Notes: generated by a model from the letters alone, not told the origin. A DNA stretch of 64,000 bases from Solitalea canadensis DSM 3403 (GCF_000242635.2 NC_017770.1:1562669-1626668); one strand, 5' to 3'. Counted from the stretch's first letter, positions 9,955 through 19,587 are shown. Program-made: numbers and translations.

Positions 9955-10139
9955 CTATTAGCTTTTAGCTGTTAGTTCATAGTCCAGAGTCTGGAATTAT
10001 GTTAAGTGGCAAAAGCAACCAGTCGTTTTGCCTAAAGCTATCAGTCATTTAGTACAAGCTAAACACAAGACTTAAGACTCTGGACTTTGGACTTAAGACT
10101 AATAGCTAACCGCTAAAGGCTAACAGCCAATAGCTAAAC
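9955..10139. repeat. Mirrored degenerate tandem array, words ~TAGCT.. and GGACTTAAGACT (array B)
   Basis: It begins at the stop codon of the preceding receptor. The left arm has ATTAGCTTTTAGCTGTTAG and then AGTCCAGAGTCT. The centre has a 7-bp hairpin (GGCAAAA 10008-10014, TTTTGCC 10026-10032). The right arm carries AGACTCTGGACT and then AATAGCTAACCGCTAAAGGC, the complementary words in mirrored order. Confidence 0.75.
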
Positions 10140-10213
10140 TGGAATATTTATTGTAATACTTTGAAATGTAGATTATTAGTGTTAATTTCTCATAACAAAA
10201 AACGGAGGTAAAC

Positions 10214-10660
10214 ATGAACATAGTTCAAAAAGCTGAGCATTGGGGTGATACCCATCATACCGTTTGGCTCGATGTAATCAGAATTGTATTAGGTATATTC
10301 ATTTTTGTAAAAGGTGTAACTTTTGTAGGTAATATACAACCATTGCAAGAGCTAATGAGTACGCGGTTTCATTATGTTCCCGTGTTTATTGTTCACTATA
10401 TAGCATTTGCACACCTGGTAGGTGGTATTTTAATCGCTTGCGGGTTATTAACACGTGTTGCCATTGCTTTTCAGTTACCGGTTTTATTCGGAGCTGTTTT
10501 TTTTGTCAATATGGCTCAAGGCTTTGATGCATTAAACTCTGAGCTTTGGTTGTCCATTATTGTTTTGTGTTTATTGATATTCTTCTTTGTATACGGATCA
10601 GGTCCTTTATCTGTAGATGAATACATGAAAAAGCACATTAAATTACCCGAAGACTATTAA
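10214..10660 (+). CDS. DoxX-family integral membrane protein
   Basis: 148 residues with four predicted membrane helices (about 20-38, 62-82, 85-103 and 112-132) and the DoxX-type pattern of a short charged N-terminus and a GILIACGLLTRVA segment. DoxX relatives are small membrane proteins linked to redox or sulfur metabolism or of unknown role; no function is assignable here. The start at 10214 follows an unusually good GGAGGT ribosome site for this phylum. The gene stands alone, with a terminator after it. Confidence 0.8.
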   Translation: MNIVQKAEHWGDTHHTVWLDVIRIVLGIFIFVKGVTFVGNIQPLQELMSTRFHYVPVFIVHYIAFAHLVGGILIACGLLTRVAIAFQLPVLFGAVFFVNMAQGFDALNSELWLSIIVLCLLIFFFVYGSGPLSVDEYMKKHIKLPEDY

Positions 10661-10684
10661 ATACTTATAAAGATAATTTAAAGT

Positions 10685-10716
10685 AAGCTGCCCGAAAAAT
10701 CGAGGCAGCTTTTTTG
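10685..10716 (+). terminator. Rho-independent terminator
   Basis: An AAGCTGCC...GGCAGCTT stem with an inner CGA/TCG pairing, followed by a T-run, 25 bases after the DoxX stop. Confidence 0.85.
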
Positions 10717-10825
10717 TTTTATAGCAAAATCAAAATATTGTATTCAATTAATGTAACAATTTAATCATAAGTTCAATCAACATTTTTTATTCTCTTAATT
10801 TTCACCTTTAGAAATTAATCTTTAT

Positions 10826-12964
10826 ATGAAGTTTAAAAAAGTTTTACTTATTGCTTTAGCCATTATCGGGTTTACGAATGCGGTTAAGGCTGATGAAGGA
10901 ATGTGGCTTCCAATGCTGATCAATAAGAATTATGATCAGATGAAACGTCAGGGTTTCAAATTAACGCCACAAGATATCTATGATATTAACAAAGGTAGCT
11001 TAAAAGATGCTATCGTTTGGTTTGGTGGTTTTTGTACTGGTGAAATCGTATCAGAAAAAGGATTAGTATTAACCAATCACCACTGCGGATACGATGTAAT
11101 TGCCTCAAAAAGTACTCCACAGGATAATATTCTTGATAATGGTTTCTGGGCAAAAAATACAGCTGAAGAAAAACCTGCTGAAGGGTTATTTGTATCTATC
11201 CTGGTTCGTATGGAAGATGTAACTGCTCAGGTAAATGCTGCAACAAAAGGCCTGGAAGGCGCTGAAAAAGCGGCTAAATATGCTGAAATAAGTAAAGAGA
11301 TTGTTGCTAAAGCTACATCAGGAACAGGTTACGAAGCATTTGTTCGTGATATGTTTAAAGGCAACCAATACTTCGTTTTTGTAACGGAGAAATATTCAGA
11401 TATTCGTTTGGTTGGAACTCCTCCTCAATCAGTAGGTAAATATGGTGGCGACACCGATAACTGGATCTGGCCACGTCATACCGGCGATTTCTCTATGTTC
11501 CGTATTTACGCTGGTAAAGACAATAAGCCAGCTGCTTATGCCAAAGATAATGTTCCATTTACTCCTAAACGTTCATTAGCAGTTTCTTTAAAAGGTGTTA
11601 AGGAAGGTGACTTTAGTATGGTATTCGGTTATCCGGGACGTACTAACCGTTATGAAAACTCTTATGGGATTAAATTGGCAGTAGAAAAAGTAAATCCTGC
11701 AATTGTTAAACTTCGTGATATCCGTTTGAAATCATGGAAAGAGCAGATGGAGAAAAGCGACAGCGTACGTTTATTATTATCATCTGAGTATGCAAACATT
11801 GCCAACTACTGGAAGTACTTTATTGGTCAAACAGAGCAGTTGAAACACTTAAAAGTTTATGACTATAAAAAAGGTGAAGAAGCTAAGTTCCAGTCGTGGT
11901 CAGCAAGTAAGCCTGAGTATTCATCTATTTTAGCTGATTATGGAAAAGCATATGACGCTTATACTCCATACGCATTATATCCGATTTATTTATCGCAAGG
12001 TATTTTTGGAGCTACCGCAGTTTCATTTGCACGCTCATTTATGCCAGTTGAAGCAGGCTTAAAAGCAGGGAAAGTAGATGCTGTTGCGCCAATGAAAGAG
12101 CATGCAGAAGAATTCTTTAAATCATTCAATTTACCTTCAGATAAAAAGATTTTAGCAGGAACCTTATTGGCATTCTATAATGATATTCCTAAAGATCAGC
12201 ATCCGGCTTTAATTGGTGAAATTTTAGCTAAATACGGCGCCGACGATCCTGAAGCTGCATTCAAAAAATACAGTGATGATGTGTATGCAAATTCTATGTT
12301 TGCTTCTAAAGCTAAAACAGAAGCATTTTTGGCTGCTCCAGAATTAGGTAAATTACAAAATGATCCTGCATATCAATATGTAACTGCATTTATTTCGAAC
12401 TACCGTGAGAAATTTATGAAAAATGTGGATGCATTTAATGCTACTAATGGTGCTTTGGGTCAGAAGTATGTTAAAGGCATAATGGAGATGAACCCAGGTA
12501 AATTAATGTACCCTGACGCCAATTCTACTATGCGTTTAACTTATGGTAACATTAAGGCTTATGCACCAAAGGACGCTGTTAAATACGATTATGAAACTAC
12601 AATCGACGGAGTAATTGAAAAATATGTTCCTAAAGATTCGGAGTTTGATTTACCAGCTAATTATTTAGAGCTGTATAAGAAAAAAGATTTTGGACAGTAT
12701 GCCAACGAAAAAGGACAATTAATTGTAGGCTTTATCAGTAATAATGATATTACCGGTGGTAACTCAGGAAGTCCGGTGTTAAACGGCAACGGAGAACTTA
12801 TTGGTTTAGCATTTGATGGTAACTGGGAAGCTATGTCTGGAGATATTGTTTTTGACCAAAAATATAAGCGTACCATTTGTGCAGACATTCGTTACGTGTT
12901 ATGGTGTGTGGATAAATTAGGTAATGCTCCGCACATTGTAAAAGAAATGAAAATTGTTAAATAA
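10826..12964 (+). CDS. S46-family dipeptidyl peptidase, DPP7-like
   Basis: A 712-residue periplasmic serine exopeptidase that removes dipeptides from oligopeptide N-termini, part of amino-acid nutrition in Bacteroidota. The signal peptide ends at about residue 22 (NAVKA). The chymotrypsin-like catalytic His is in NHHCG (85-86) and the Ser in GGNSGSP (Ser647); the Asp probably lies in the TDNWIWPRHTGD region near 217-227. The residue 18 positions after the Ser is Gly (Gly665, in AFDGNWE). In characterised enzymes Gly here marks DPP7 (hydrophobic P1) and Arg marks DPP11 (acidic P1), so DPP7-type specificity is inferred. Length equals that of typical DPP7. Monocistronic, with a terminator after it. 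Confidence 0.93.
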   Translation: MKFKKVLLIALAIIGFTNAVKADEGMWLPMLINKNYDQMKRQGFKLTPQDIYDINKGSLKDAIVWFGGFCTGEIVSEKGLVLTNHHCGYDVIASKSTPQDNILDNGFWAKNTAEEKPAEGLFVSILVRMEDVTAQVNAATKGLEGAEKAAKYAEISKEIVAKATSGTGYEAFVRDMFKGNQYFVFVTEKYSDIRLVGTPPQSVGKYGGDTDNWIWPRHTGDFSMFRIYAGKDNKPAAYAKDNVPFTPKRSLAVSLKGVKEGDFSMVFGYPGRTNRYENSYGIKLAVEKVNPAIVKLRDIRLKSWKEQMEKSDSVRLLLSSEYANIANYWKYFIGQTEQLKHLKVYDYKKGEEAKFQSWSASKPEYSSILADYGKAYDAYTPYALYPIYLSQGIFGATAVSFARSFMPVEAGLKAGKVDAVAPMKEHAEEFFKSFNLPSDKKILAGTLLAFYNDIPKDQHPALIGEILAKYGADDPEAAFKKYSDDVYANSMFASKAKTEAFLAAPELGKLQNDPAYQYVTAFISNYREKFMKNVDAFNATNGALGQKYVKGIMEMNPGKLMYPDANSTMRLTYGNIKAYAPKDAVKYDYETTIDGVIEKYVPKDSEFDLPANYLELYKKKDFGQYANEKGQLIVGFISNNDITGGNSGSPVLNGNGELIGLAFDGNWEAMSGDIVFDQKYKRTICADIRYVLWCVDKLGNAPHIVKEMKIVK

Positions 12965-12982
12965 TTTCTTAAAAAGAAATTA

Positions 12983-13012
12983 AAAAAAGGCCTCAAAATT
13001 GAGGCCTTTTTT
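12983..13012 (+). terminator. Rho-independent terminator
   Basis: A perfect AAAAAAGGCCTC / GAGGCCTTTTTT stem about 20 bases after the S46 peptidase stop. Confidence 0.9.
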
Positions 13013-13114
13013 ATTGACTAAACTTCAAGAATTAACGAAAATTTCTTAACTTATATTCAATAAAATAGTATACAATCTTACTTATTTGTTCATATTAATT
13101 TTAGCTCTCTTATC

Positions 13115-13765
13115 ATGAAAACGCTTAAACTTACTCTACTTTTAGCATTATGTCCTGTAATGCTGTATGCACAAAATTATATGTATAAAAAGGCTGCTCC
13201 TGTAAAAATAGGAATAATGGGAGGGTATAATCTATCTCGAATTACCAATAGTCAGGATAACTATACAATTGAGAATTATTCGGGATATTCGTTTGGGGCG
13301 TCTGCACTTTGGCAAAATTGGGAACAACTTGGCTTAAGAGGGGATCTGGTATTTTCACGACAGGGTTATGGATATAATGAAAATGGAACAAAAGCTGGTT
13401 ATCTAATTAGTAGCTATGCATATTTAAGTCCTGCGGCTAATTTTAAACCAGTTCCATGGGGAAGCTTTTTTGCAGGGATACAAATGGGCATGTTAATTAA
13501 AGCCAACTGTGGCTGCGGAAATACCGATTATCAATCGACCATTACACAGCATTTTAACCGATTTGATTACGGACTTAATGCAGGTATTGAGTTTACTCCC
13601 AAAGCGATTGCTGATGGCTTTATTATGGGGTTAAAGTATTATATGGGATTGAGTGATATTGTCAAAAGTAATAACACACAAAATGAGGAGGGTGTTCCCA
13701 TTTTATTACCAAATTTCTCAACGCGCAATTCAGTTATGAATTTTTACCTGGGATATCGGTTTTGA
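13115..13765 (+). CDS. Outer-membrane beta-barrel protein (PorT-like)
   Basis: 216 residues with a signal peptide (cleavage after MLYAQ, about residue 20), alternating hydrophobic strands, and a C-terminal strand ending YLGYRF with a terminal Phe, as expected for a small 8-strand barrel. The Gly/Tyr-rich strands (KIGIMGGYNLSRI at the start) match the PorT/OmpW-like 'outer membrane beta-barrel' family. The NCGCG segment near 129 is unusual and could form a disulfide or bind metal. Function unknown. It converges on purM through mirrored array C. Confidence 0.75.
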   Translation: MKTLKLTLLLALCPVMLYAQNYMYKKAAPVKIGIMGGYNLSRITNSQDNYTIENYSGYSFGASALWQNWEQLGLRGDLVFSRQGYGYNENGTKAGYLISSYAYLSPAANFKPVPWGSFFAGIQMGMLIKANCGCGNTDYQSTITQHFNRFDYGLNAGIEFTPKAIADGFIMGLKYYMGLSDIVKSNNTQNEEGVPILLPNFSTRNSVMNFYLGYRF

Positions 13766-13775
13766 TAATTATGGG

Positions 13776-14004
13776 TTTCGGGTTTCGGGTTGCGTGTTAC
13801 GGGTTACGAGTTTTGAGTTTCGAGTTCTGGATGAAGGATAAAAAAGTAGGGGTTACAAGAATTTGTCTTGTAACCCCTTTTTATCCTAATTTGATAATTA
13901 ACAAATATTATTCCGAGTACTCTATCCCATAACTCACAACCCGTAACCCATAATCCGTAACTCGTAACCCGCAACTCGTAATCAGTAACTCGAAACCCGC
14001 AATT
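13776..14004. repeat. Mirrored degenerate tandem array, word ~GGGTTACG / CGTAACCC (array C)
   Basis: Left arm at about 13770-13830: repeated GGGTTTCG, GGGTTACG and GAGTTTCGAGTT. Centre: a strong hairpin. Right arm at about 13925-14003: CACAACCCGTAACCC, ATAATCCGTAACTCG and similar words, the reverse complement of the left word. It fills the space between convergent genes (beta-barrel and purM) and overlaps no ORF. Confidence 0.85.
13836..13886. terminator. Bidirectional terminator hairpin at the centre of array C
   Basis: A 12-bp perfect stem (GGGGTTACAAGA, 13849-13860, with its complement 13866-13877), extended outward by GGATAAAAA / TTTTTATCC. It has T-runs on both strands and lies between convergent genes. 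Confidence 0.85.
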
Positions 14005-14006
14005 AA

Positions 14007-15188
14007 TTACTCATAAATAAACTCGCCAAATTCTGAGCGAATGGTGACTTTTTTACTTTCTGAGGACTCAACTCGTCCTACAATTTGAGCATCAATATTG
14101 AATTCTTTACTAATGGCAATAATATCGGCTGCGATTTCTTCTGGAACGTATAATTCCATACGATGACCCATGTTAAATACTTTGTACATTTCTTTCCAAT
14201 CAGTACCAGACTGCTCGTGGATTAATTTGAACAAAGGAGGAACAGGGAATAAGTTATCTTTAATTACATGTACATTATCGATAAAGTGCAATACTTTAGT
14301 TTGTGCACCACCGCTGCAATGCACCATGCCGTTGATTTGTTTGCGATACTTTTCTAAAATGCGTTTGATTACCGGAGCATAGGTACGAGTTGGTGATAAC
14401 ACCAATTTACCCGCATCAATTTTATCGAAACCCTCAACCTCAACTTTATCCGTCAGATTTTTTTGCCCTGAGAATACTAAATCAAAAGGAACAGCGTGAT
14501 CATAGCTTTCAGGGAATTTTTCGGCAATGGCTTTATTAAAAACATCATGACGGGCAGATGTTAAACCATTACTACCCATACCGCCATTATACTCAGTTTC
14601 GTAAGTGGTTTTACCGTAAGAAGCCAGACCTACAATAACATCACCTGCTGTAATGCGATCATTTGAAATCACATCTTCACGCTTCATACGGCAAGTAACC
14701 GTTGAATCCACAATGATTGTCCTTACTAAATCCCCAACATCGGCAGTTTCACCTCCTGTAGAATAAATACTGATGCCGTGCTCACGTAATTCAGCCAAAA
14801 TTTCTTCTGTTCCGTTAATGATTGCAGCAATAACTTCACCTGGAATAAGGTTTTTATTTCTTCCAATAGTAGAAGATAATAGAATATTATCCACTGCACC
14901 AACACAAAGAAGGTCGTCAAGATTCATGATAATAGCATCCTGTGCAATACCTTTCCACACACTAATGTCTCCCGTTTCTTTCCAGTAAACATAAGCCAAT
15001 GAAGATTTTGTCCCTGCTCCATCAGCATGCATAATGTTGCAGTATTCGTCGTCACCCCCGAGCATATCAGGGATAATTTTACAGAAAGCTTTTGGGAAAA
15101 TTCCTTTGTCAATATTTTGAATAGCGGCGTGAACATCTTCCTTTGAAGCTGATACACCTCTTAAGTTATAGCGGGCATCTGTTTGCAT
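14007..15188 (-). CDS. purM: Phosphoribosylformylglycinamidine cyclo-ligase (AIR synthetase)
   Basis: Step 5 of purine synthesis: ATP-dependent closure of FGAM to AIR. The 393-residue protein has the N-terminal MQTDARYNLRGVSASKEDVH, the ADGAGTKS nucleotide/substrate loop (about 56-63), IAQDAIIMNLDDLLCVGA, the STGGETADVGD motif and VGLASYGKTTYETEYNGGMGSNG. The family in Bacteroidota is about 390 residues, longer than the 345 of E. coli, so length is normal. I place the start at 15188, because an upstream in-frame TTG (15194) overlaps the promoter; the -7 element ends three bases before this ATG, suggesting a leaderless message. Its partner purL lies 28 kb away. Confidence 0.95.
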   Translation of the reverse strand: MQTDARYNLRGVSASKEDVHAAIQNIDKGIFPKAFCKIIPDMLGGDDEYCNIMHADGAGTKSSLAYVYWKETGDISVWKGIAQDAIIMNLDDLLCVGAVDNILLSSTIGRNKNLIPGEVIAAIINGTEEILAELREHGISIYSTGGETADVGDLVRTIIVDSTVTCRMKREDVISNDRITAGDVIVGLASYGKTTYETEYNGGMGSNGLTSARHDVFNKAIAEKFPESYDHAVPFDLVFSGQKNLTDKVEVEGFDKIDAGKLVLSPTRTYAPVIKRILEKYRKQINGMVHCSGGAQTKVLHFIDNVHVIKDNLFPVPPLFKLIHEQSGTDWKEMYKVFNMGHRMELYVPEEIAADIIAISKEFNIDAQIVGRVESSESKKVTIRSEFGEFIYE

Positions 15189-15191
15189 GCA

Positions 15192-15199
15192 CAAAGATA
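15192..15199 (-). promoter_or_regulatory. -7 promoter element (TATCTTTG) of purM
   Basis: An exact TAnnTTTG on the minus strand; only TGC separates it from the purM ATG at 15188. This fixes the translation start and predicts transcription starting at or next to the ATG. Confidence 0.7.
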
Positions 15200-15435
15200 G
15201 AATTTTTTGATCAAGAGTGATTTCATTTAGCTAAATGTGGATTTTTGAATTCCTTAAACTCAAAATATGACTGATCGTTCATTCATTAATTTTTATTCTT
15301 TGAACCTCAATGTATTATGCATGCATTGCATTGTAAAAGTTTTGTAATATATAGCTAAAACAGGAATTTAGGGACTTTGATTAATAATAAGCCATTTATT
15401 ATTAGTATTTTAAAGCAAATCAAATCAATTTAGGA

Positions 15436-16428
15436 ATGAAGAAAATTTTACTATCGACCCTGTTACTGGGAGCCATGTGTACAGGGGCTTATGCACAAAA
15501 CGGAGATGTAGTACCTAAAGAGGGTAGAGGTTGGTATATTAAAGGCGGGGCAAGTTATTTCTTTAGTATTACCCCTGGTGAGTATCCAAATGTAGGAGAG
15601 TACCAACCATATTCAACAAAAGGTAATTTAGTTAATCCAGCAACAGGCGCTCGTGATACAACCTATATGAAAAACCTAACGGGCTCTTTTGGGGAAGGAG
15701 TTCGCGGTGGTATTTCAGGTGGTTATATGTTTAATAAGACCTTCGGTATTGAGGTCGATGTGAACTACTTTAAAAGCATTAAAAACTTAATGTCTGCAGA
15801 TCAGGTTTCTGCTGGGGGTAATGTTATAGCCTCACGCACATCAAATGGTTATGTACAGGCATTAACTATTGCTCCGAGCTTGGTATTCGCGCTTCCTATT
15901 GAAGGGAAATTTAAACCATACACTCGTTTTGGCTTTGTAGTTCCGGTTTGGGGTAGATTAATGATTGAATCAAGCGGGGTTAAACCAGGCAAGATTTTAG
16001 ATCCAACAAGCCCTCTCTATCTACAGGATATTAGAACTGAAGTTACTAGAACTGAAAAAATCAACCCTAAACCAACCGTTGGTTTCCAAGGTGCTTTAGG
16101 TTTCAACTATGCTATTATGCCTAAGTTTGGTATTTATGCAGAAGCTGAATACCGTAACATTCCGGTGGGTAGTAAAGACAAAGAAATTACTGAGTATTCG
16201 CAGGTAACCAAATTGGCTGCAAATGGTACAGTGATTCAAACAAAAGGGCTGAGTGACTTAAAAACTGCAGAGCGTTATACTAACTATCAGACAGAATTAG
16301 GTCCAACATCTAATAACCATATCACCAATAAAACAAGCTTTGATAATAATAAACCAATGGATGATAATAAATCATATATCAACATTGGCGGATTGGGAAT
16401 TAGCGTTGGTGTTAAATACAATTTCTAA
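15436..16428 (+). CDS. Outer-membrane beta-barrel protein
   Basis: 330 residues. The signal peptide MKKILLSTLLLGAMCTGAYA is followed by QNGDVVPKEGRGWYIKGGASYFF. Amphipathic strands run throughout, and the C-terminus GGLGISVGVKYNF has the terminal aromatic of barrel proteins. The RGGISGGYMFNKTFGIEVDVNY segment matches OmpA/PorT-like 'outer membrane beta-barrel' domains. There is no OmpA peptidoglycan-binding domain. A long, polar Asn/Thr-rich insert (about 255-310) may form an extracellular loop. Function unknown. Monocistronic, with its own terminator; the 240 bases before it show no recognisable promoter. Confidence 0.75.
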   Translation: MKKILLSTLLLGAMCTGAYAQNGDVVPKEGRGWYIKGGASYFFSITPGEYPNVGEYQPYSTKGNLVNPATGARDTTYMKNLTGSFGEGVRGGISGGYMFNKTFGIEVDVNYFKSIKNLMSADQVSAGGNVIASRTSNGYVQALTIAPSLVFALPIEGKFKPYTRFGFVVPVWGRLMIESSGVKPGKILDPTSPLYLQDIRTEVTRTEKINPKPTVGFQGALGFNYAIMPKFGIYAEAEYRNIPVGSKDKEITEYSQVTKLAANGTVIQTKGLSDLKTAERYTNYQTELGPTSNNHITNKTSFDNNKPMDDNKSYINIGGLGISVGVKYNF

Positions 16429-16454
16429 AAACAGCAATCGTGTCAATATAGAAA

Positions 16455-16486
16455 TGCCTCCGGAATCCCGGAGGCTTTCTTTTTTC
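16455..16486 (+). terminator. Rho-independent terminator
   Basis: GCCTCCGG / CCGGAGGC perfect 8-bp stem with a four-base loop and then a T-rich tract, 27 bases after the beta-barrel stop. Confidence 0.9.
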
Positions 16487-16559
16487 AATACGTTTTATAC
16501 ATTTTATAGTCATGATTACTACTTTTATCTATAAAATTCGATAGAAAATACGCTAAGAT

Positions 16560-17237
16560 ATGACCGTTAAAGAAATCCTTTCCCAGCTTGAAGCACTAAG
16601 TAATGAAAAGGTGCGTGCTCACAATGTTAAATATGGTGCCGGAGATAATCAGTTTGGGGTGAAGATGGGAGACATCAGAACATTGGCCAATAAAATTAAA
16701 ATCAACCATCCATTAGCTTTAGCACTTTGGGATACCGGAAATATTGAAGCAAGATTATTGGCAACACTTATTATCAAACCAACCGATCTGACCAATGATG
16801 TTATTGAGCAAATGGTAAAGTCTGAAAGATTTTCGCAGGTTGCAGATTGGTTATATTCTTATGTAATTAAAAATTATCCTGATAAGGAGACGTTACGACA
16901 AAAATGGATGTCGACAGATGATATAATGGCTGCACGTGCCGGTTGGAGTCTTACCAGTGGGCGGGTGGCAAGAAATCCGGATGGGCTTGACCTTTCTTCA
17001 TTATTAGATCGTATTGAAAAAGAAATGCCACTTGCAGCACCTGAAGTACAATGGACAATGAACTCGACGCTGGCAACTATTGGGATTAATTTCCCAGAAC
17101 ATCGCAAGCGGGCAATAGAAATTGGAGAACGGTTAGGTGTTTATCGGGATTACCCTGTTTCAAAGGGATGTACATCTCCTTTTGCACCTATTTGGATTAA
17201 TGAAATGGTCGGCAGGCAAGAAAAAAGCAAGAAATAA
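16560..17237 (+). CDS. DNA alkylation repair protein (AlkD-like HEAT-repeat glycosylase)
   Basis: A 225-residue all-helical protein of the DNA alkylation repair family, which excises N3- and N7-alkylated bases using HEAT-like repeats. Recognised by the N-terminal KYGAGDNQFGVKMGDIRTLA, by WDTGNIEARLLATLI near residue 59 (AlkD-type LW...HE/A-R helix), and by the C-terminal CTSPFAPIWI. Predicted cytosolic. It may include the C-terminal KSKK as a basic DNA-contacting tail. The gene converges on glnN with a shared terminator. The exact lesion specificity cannot be read from the sequence. Confidence 0.85.
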   Translation: MTVKEILSQLEALSNEKVRAHNVKYGAGDNQFGVKMGDIRTLANKIKINHPLALALWDTGNIEARLLATLIIKPTDLTNDVIEQMVKSERFSQVADWLYSYVIKNYPDKETLRQKWMSTDDIMAARAGWSLTSGRVARNPDGLDLSSLLDRIEKEMPLAAPEVQWTMNSTLATIGINFPEHRKRAIEIGERLGVYRDYPVSKGCTSPFAPIWINEMVGRQEKSKK

Positions 17238-17294
17238 GCTTACCTGTTGATGCGATATCAGCAGGGCAGACGTTTTATCCCGTTTTAAATAAAG

Positions 17295-17327
17295 AATGGC
17301 CTCCGGATTCCGGAGGCCATTTCTTTG
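17295..17327. terminator. Bidirectional terminator between AlkD-like gene and glnN
   Basis: AATGGCCTCCGG / CCGGAGGCCATT perfect 12-bp stem with a three-base loop; A-rich on the left and T-rich on the right, between two convergent genes. Confidence 0.9.
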
Positions 17328-17353
17328 GAATATCGCCTTGTCTTTTTAGCTAA

Positions 17354-19546
17354 TTATTTGATAAATAATAACTCACGGAATTTAGGTAATGGCCATTGAG
17401 CATCATCAATAATTAACTCTAATTTATCAACGTGGTAACGGATAGTTTCGAAGTAAGATTTTACTTTTTCATCATACGCGATAGCCATTTCACGAGCATC
17501 AGTTAAAATGTTAGCTTTTTTACGTTCTTCAATCATCTCGTAAACAGCTTTCTTAATTGTTGATACGCGCTCAGAGATTTCCGTAATGATCTCTAATTGA
17601 CTTTGAGAAAGAGCACCATTCATACCTAAGTCTTTCAAACCTCTAACGTTTTCGATCAATTTAGTTTGATAATTTAACGCTGCAGGAATGATCTGGCTGG
17701 TAACTAAGTCGCCCATGATACGTGCTTCGATCTGAATTTTCTTCGTATAGTTTTCTAAGAAAATTTCATGACGCGCATGTAACTCACGCTCAGAGAAAAT
17801 ATGTTGTTTTTCGTATAATTCAACTGTTTTTTCAGCAGTTAATACGTCTAACGCTTTAGGAGTAGTTTTGATATTCGATAAACCACGTACAGCTGCTTCT
17901 TGTGCCCATTCATCGCTGTAACCATTACCTTCAAAACGAATGTTTTTAGATTCTTTGATGTACTGGCGAATGATCTTCATGATCGCAACATCTTTTTTCT
18001 CGCCCTTTTTAACCAATTTATCTACATCTTGTTTAAAGATGGTTAATTGCTCAGCAACGATTGCATTTAATACAGTCATCGGTGCTGCAGAGTTTGCAGA
18101 CGAACCTACCGCGCGGAACTCAAATTTGTTACCTGTAAATGCGAATGGAGAAGTACGGTTACGGTCAGTGTTATCCAATAAGATTTGAGGAATTTTAGGG
18201 ATATTTAAACCTAAAGCACCTGAAAGATCTTTTTTCTTACGGTTAACAACGTGTGATGATTCGATTTCATCTAATACCTCATTTAATTGCTCACCTAAGA
18301 AGATAGAGATAATTGCAGGAGGAGCTTCATTAGCACCTAAACGGTGATCGTTGTTTACAGAAGCAATTGATGAACGTAATAAATCTGCGTGGTTATAAAC
18401 AGCTTTAACGGTATTAACAAAGAATGTTAAGAACATTAAGTTGTTTTTAGGAGTTTTACCCGGCGCCAATAAATTTTTACCGGTATTGGTAATTAACGAC
18501 CAGTTATTGTGCTTACCTGAACCGTTAACACCTGCAAATGGTTTTTCGTGTAATAAAACTTTTAATTTATGACGACGAGCAACTTTATCCATCAAATCCA
18601 TCAACAACTGGTTGTGGTCAATCGCTAAGTTGATTTCTTCATAAATAGGAGCACACTCAAACTGGCCTGGAGCAACCTCGTTGTGACGAGTTTTTAAAGG
18701 AATACCTAATTTCAAAGCTTCAGTTTCGAAATCTAACATAAACGCGTAAACACGCTCAGGGATTGAACCGAAATAATGGTCTTCTAGCTGTTGGTTACGA
18801 GCAGACTCGTGCCCAAATAAAGTACGACCGGTAGCAACTAAGTCAGGACGCGCAAAGAACAGATCTTCATCAACCACAAAATACTCTTGCTCAATACCTA
18901 ATGATGCGTTAACCTTAGTTACCGCTTTGTCGAAATACTGACAAACAGCAGTAGCTGCTTTATCTAATGAGTTTAGTGCTTTTAATAAAGGGGCTTTAAA
19001 GTCAAGCGCCTCACCTGTATAAGATACAAAAACGGTTGGGATACATAAAGTTAAACCAGAACCGCTAGACATAATGAATGCAGGAGAAGAAGGATCCCAT
19101 GCAGTATAACCGCGCGCTTCAAAAGTTGAACGGATACCACCGTTAGGGAATGATGATGCATCAGGTTCTTGTTGAACTAACGCATCGCCGCTAAATTTTT
19201 CGATAGCTTTACCATCAGACGTAGGCTCAAAGAATGAATCGTGTTTTTCGGCAGTTGTACCGGTTAAAGGCTGGAACCAGTGAGTATAGTGAGTAACACC
19301 TTTACCCATCGACCATGATTTTAATCCTGCAGCAATTTGCTCTGCCATAGTTCTGTCAACCGGAATACCCAATTCAATAGAACTCATTACACTTTGATAA
19401 GCTTCTTTTGAAAGGAATTCTTTCATTTTATTCTTATCAAAAACATTTGAACCGTAAAAATCTGAGATTTTGGTTGAAGGTGGAGTTACCTTAACCGTTG
19501 GTCTGCTCATTGCAGCTTCTAAAGCTTTGAAACGAAGTAGCGACAT
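17354..19546 (-). CDS. glnN: Glutamine synthetase type III
   Basis: A 730-residue GSIII that makes glutamine from glutamate, ammonia and ATP. The length (about 730, versus about 450 for GSI) is diagnostic of type III. Visible are LGIEQEYFVVD (metal-binding Glu), NEVAPGQFECAPIYEE, the GVNGSGKHNNWS nucleotide/metal loop, and NRTSPFAFTGNKFEFRAVG (Arg and Glu of the glutamate site). The start at 19546 is preceded by AAAAAGG five bases away. A -7 promoter element lies at 19588-19595. No glnB or amt neighbour is present, so nitrogen control is not visible here. Confidence 0.96.
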   Translation of the reverse strand: MSLLRFKALEAAMSRPTVKVTPPSTKISDFYGSNVFDKNKMKEFLSKEAYQSVMSSIELGIPVDRTMAEQIAAGLKSWSMGKGVTHYTHWFQPLTGTTAEKHDSFFEPTSDGKAIEKFSGDALVQQEPDASSFPNGGIRSTFEARGYTAWDPSSPAFIMSSGSGLTLCIPTVFVSYTGEALDFKAPLLKALNSLDKAATAVCQYFDKAVTKVNASLGIEQEYFVVDEDLFFARPDLVATGRTLFGHESARNQQLEDHYFGSIPERVYAFMLDFETEALKLGIPLKTRHNEVAPGQFECAPIYEEINLAIDHNQLLMDLMDKVARRHKLKVLLHEKPFAGVNGSGKHNNWSLITNTGKNLLAPGKTPKNNLMFLTFFVNTVKAVYNHADLLRSSIASVNNDHRLGANEAPPAIISIFLGEQLNEVLDEIESSHVVNRKKKDLSGALGLNIPKIPQILLDNTDRNRTSPFAFTGNKFEFRAVGSSANSAAPMTVLNAIVAEQLTIFKQDVDKLVKKGEKKDVAIMKIIRQYIKESKNIRFEGNGYSDEWAQEAAVRGLSNIKTTPKALDVLTAEKTVELYEKQHIFSERELHARHEIFLENYTKKIQIEARIMGDLVTSQIIPAALNYQTKLIENVRGLKDLGMNGALSQSQLEIITEISERVSTIKKAVYEMIEERKKANILTDAREMAIAYDEKVKSYFETIRYHVDKLELIIDDAQWPLPKFRELLFIK

Positions 19547-19587
19547 CCTTTTTAATTTTTGAAGTTAAATTTTGTGGTTTTCTAAGA

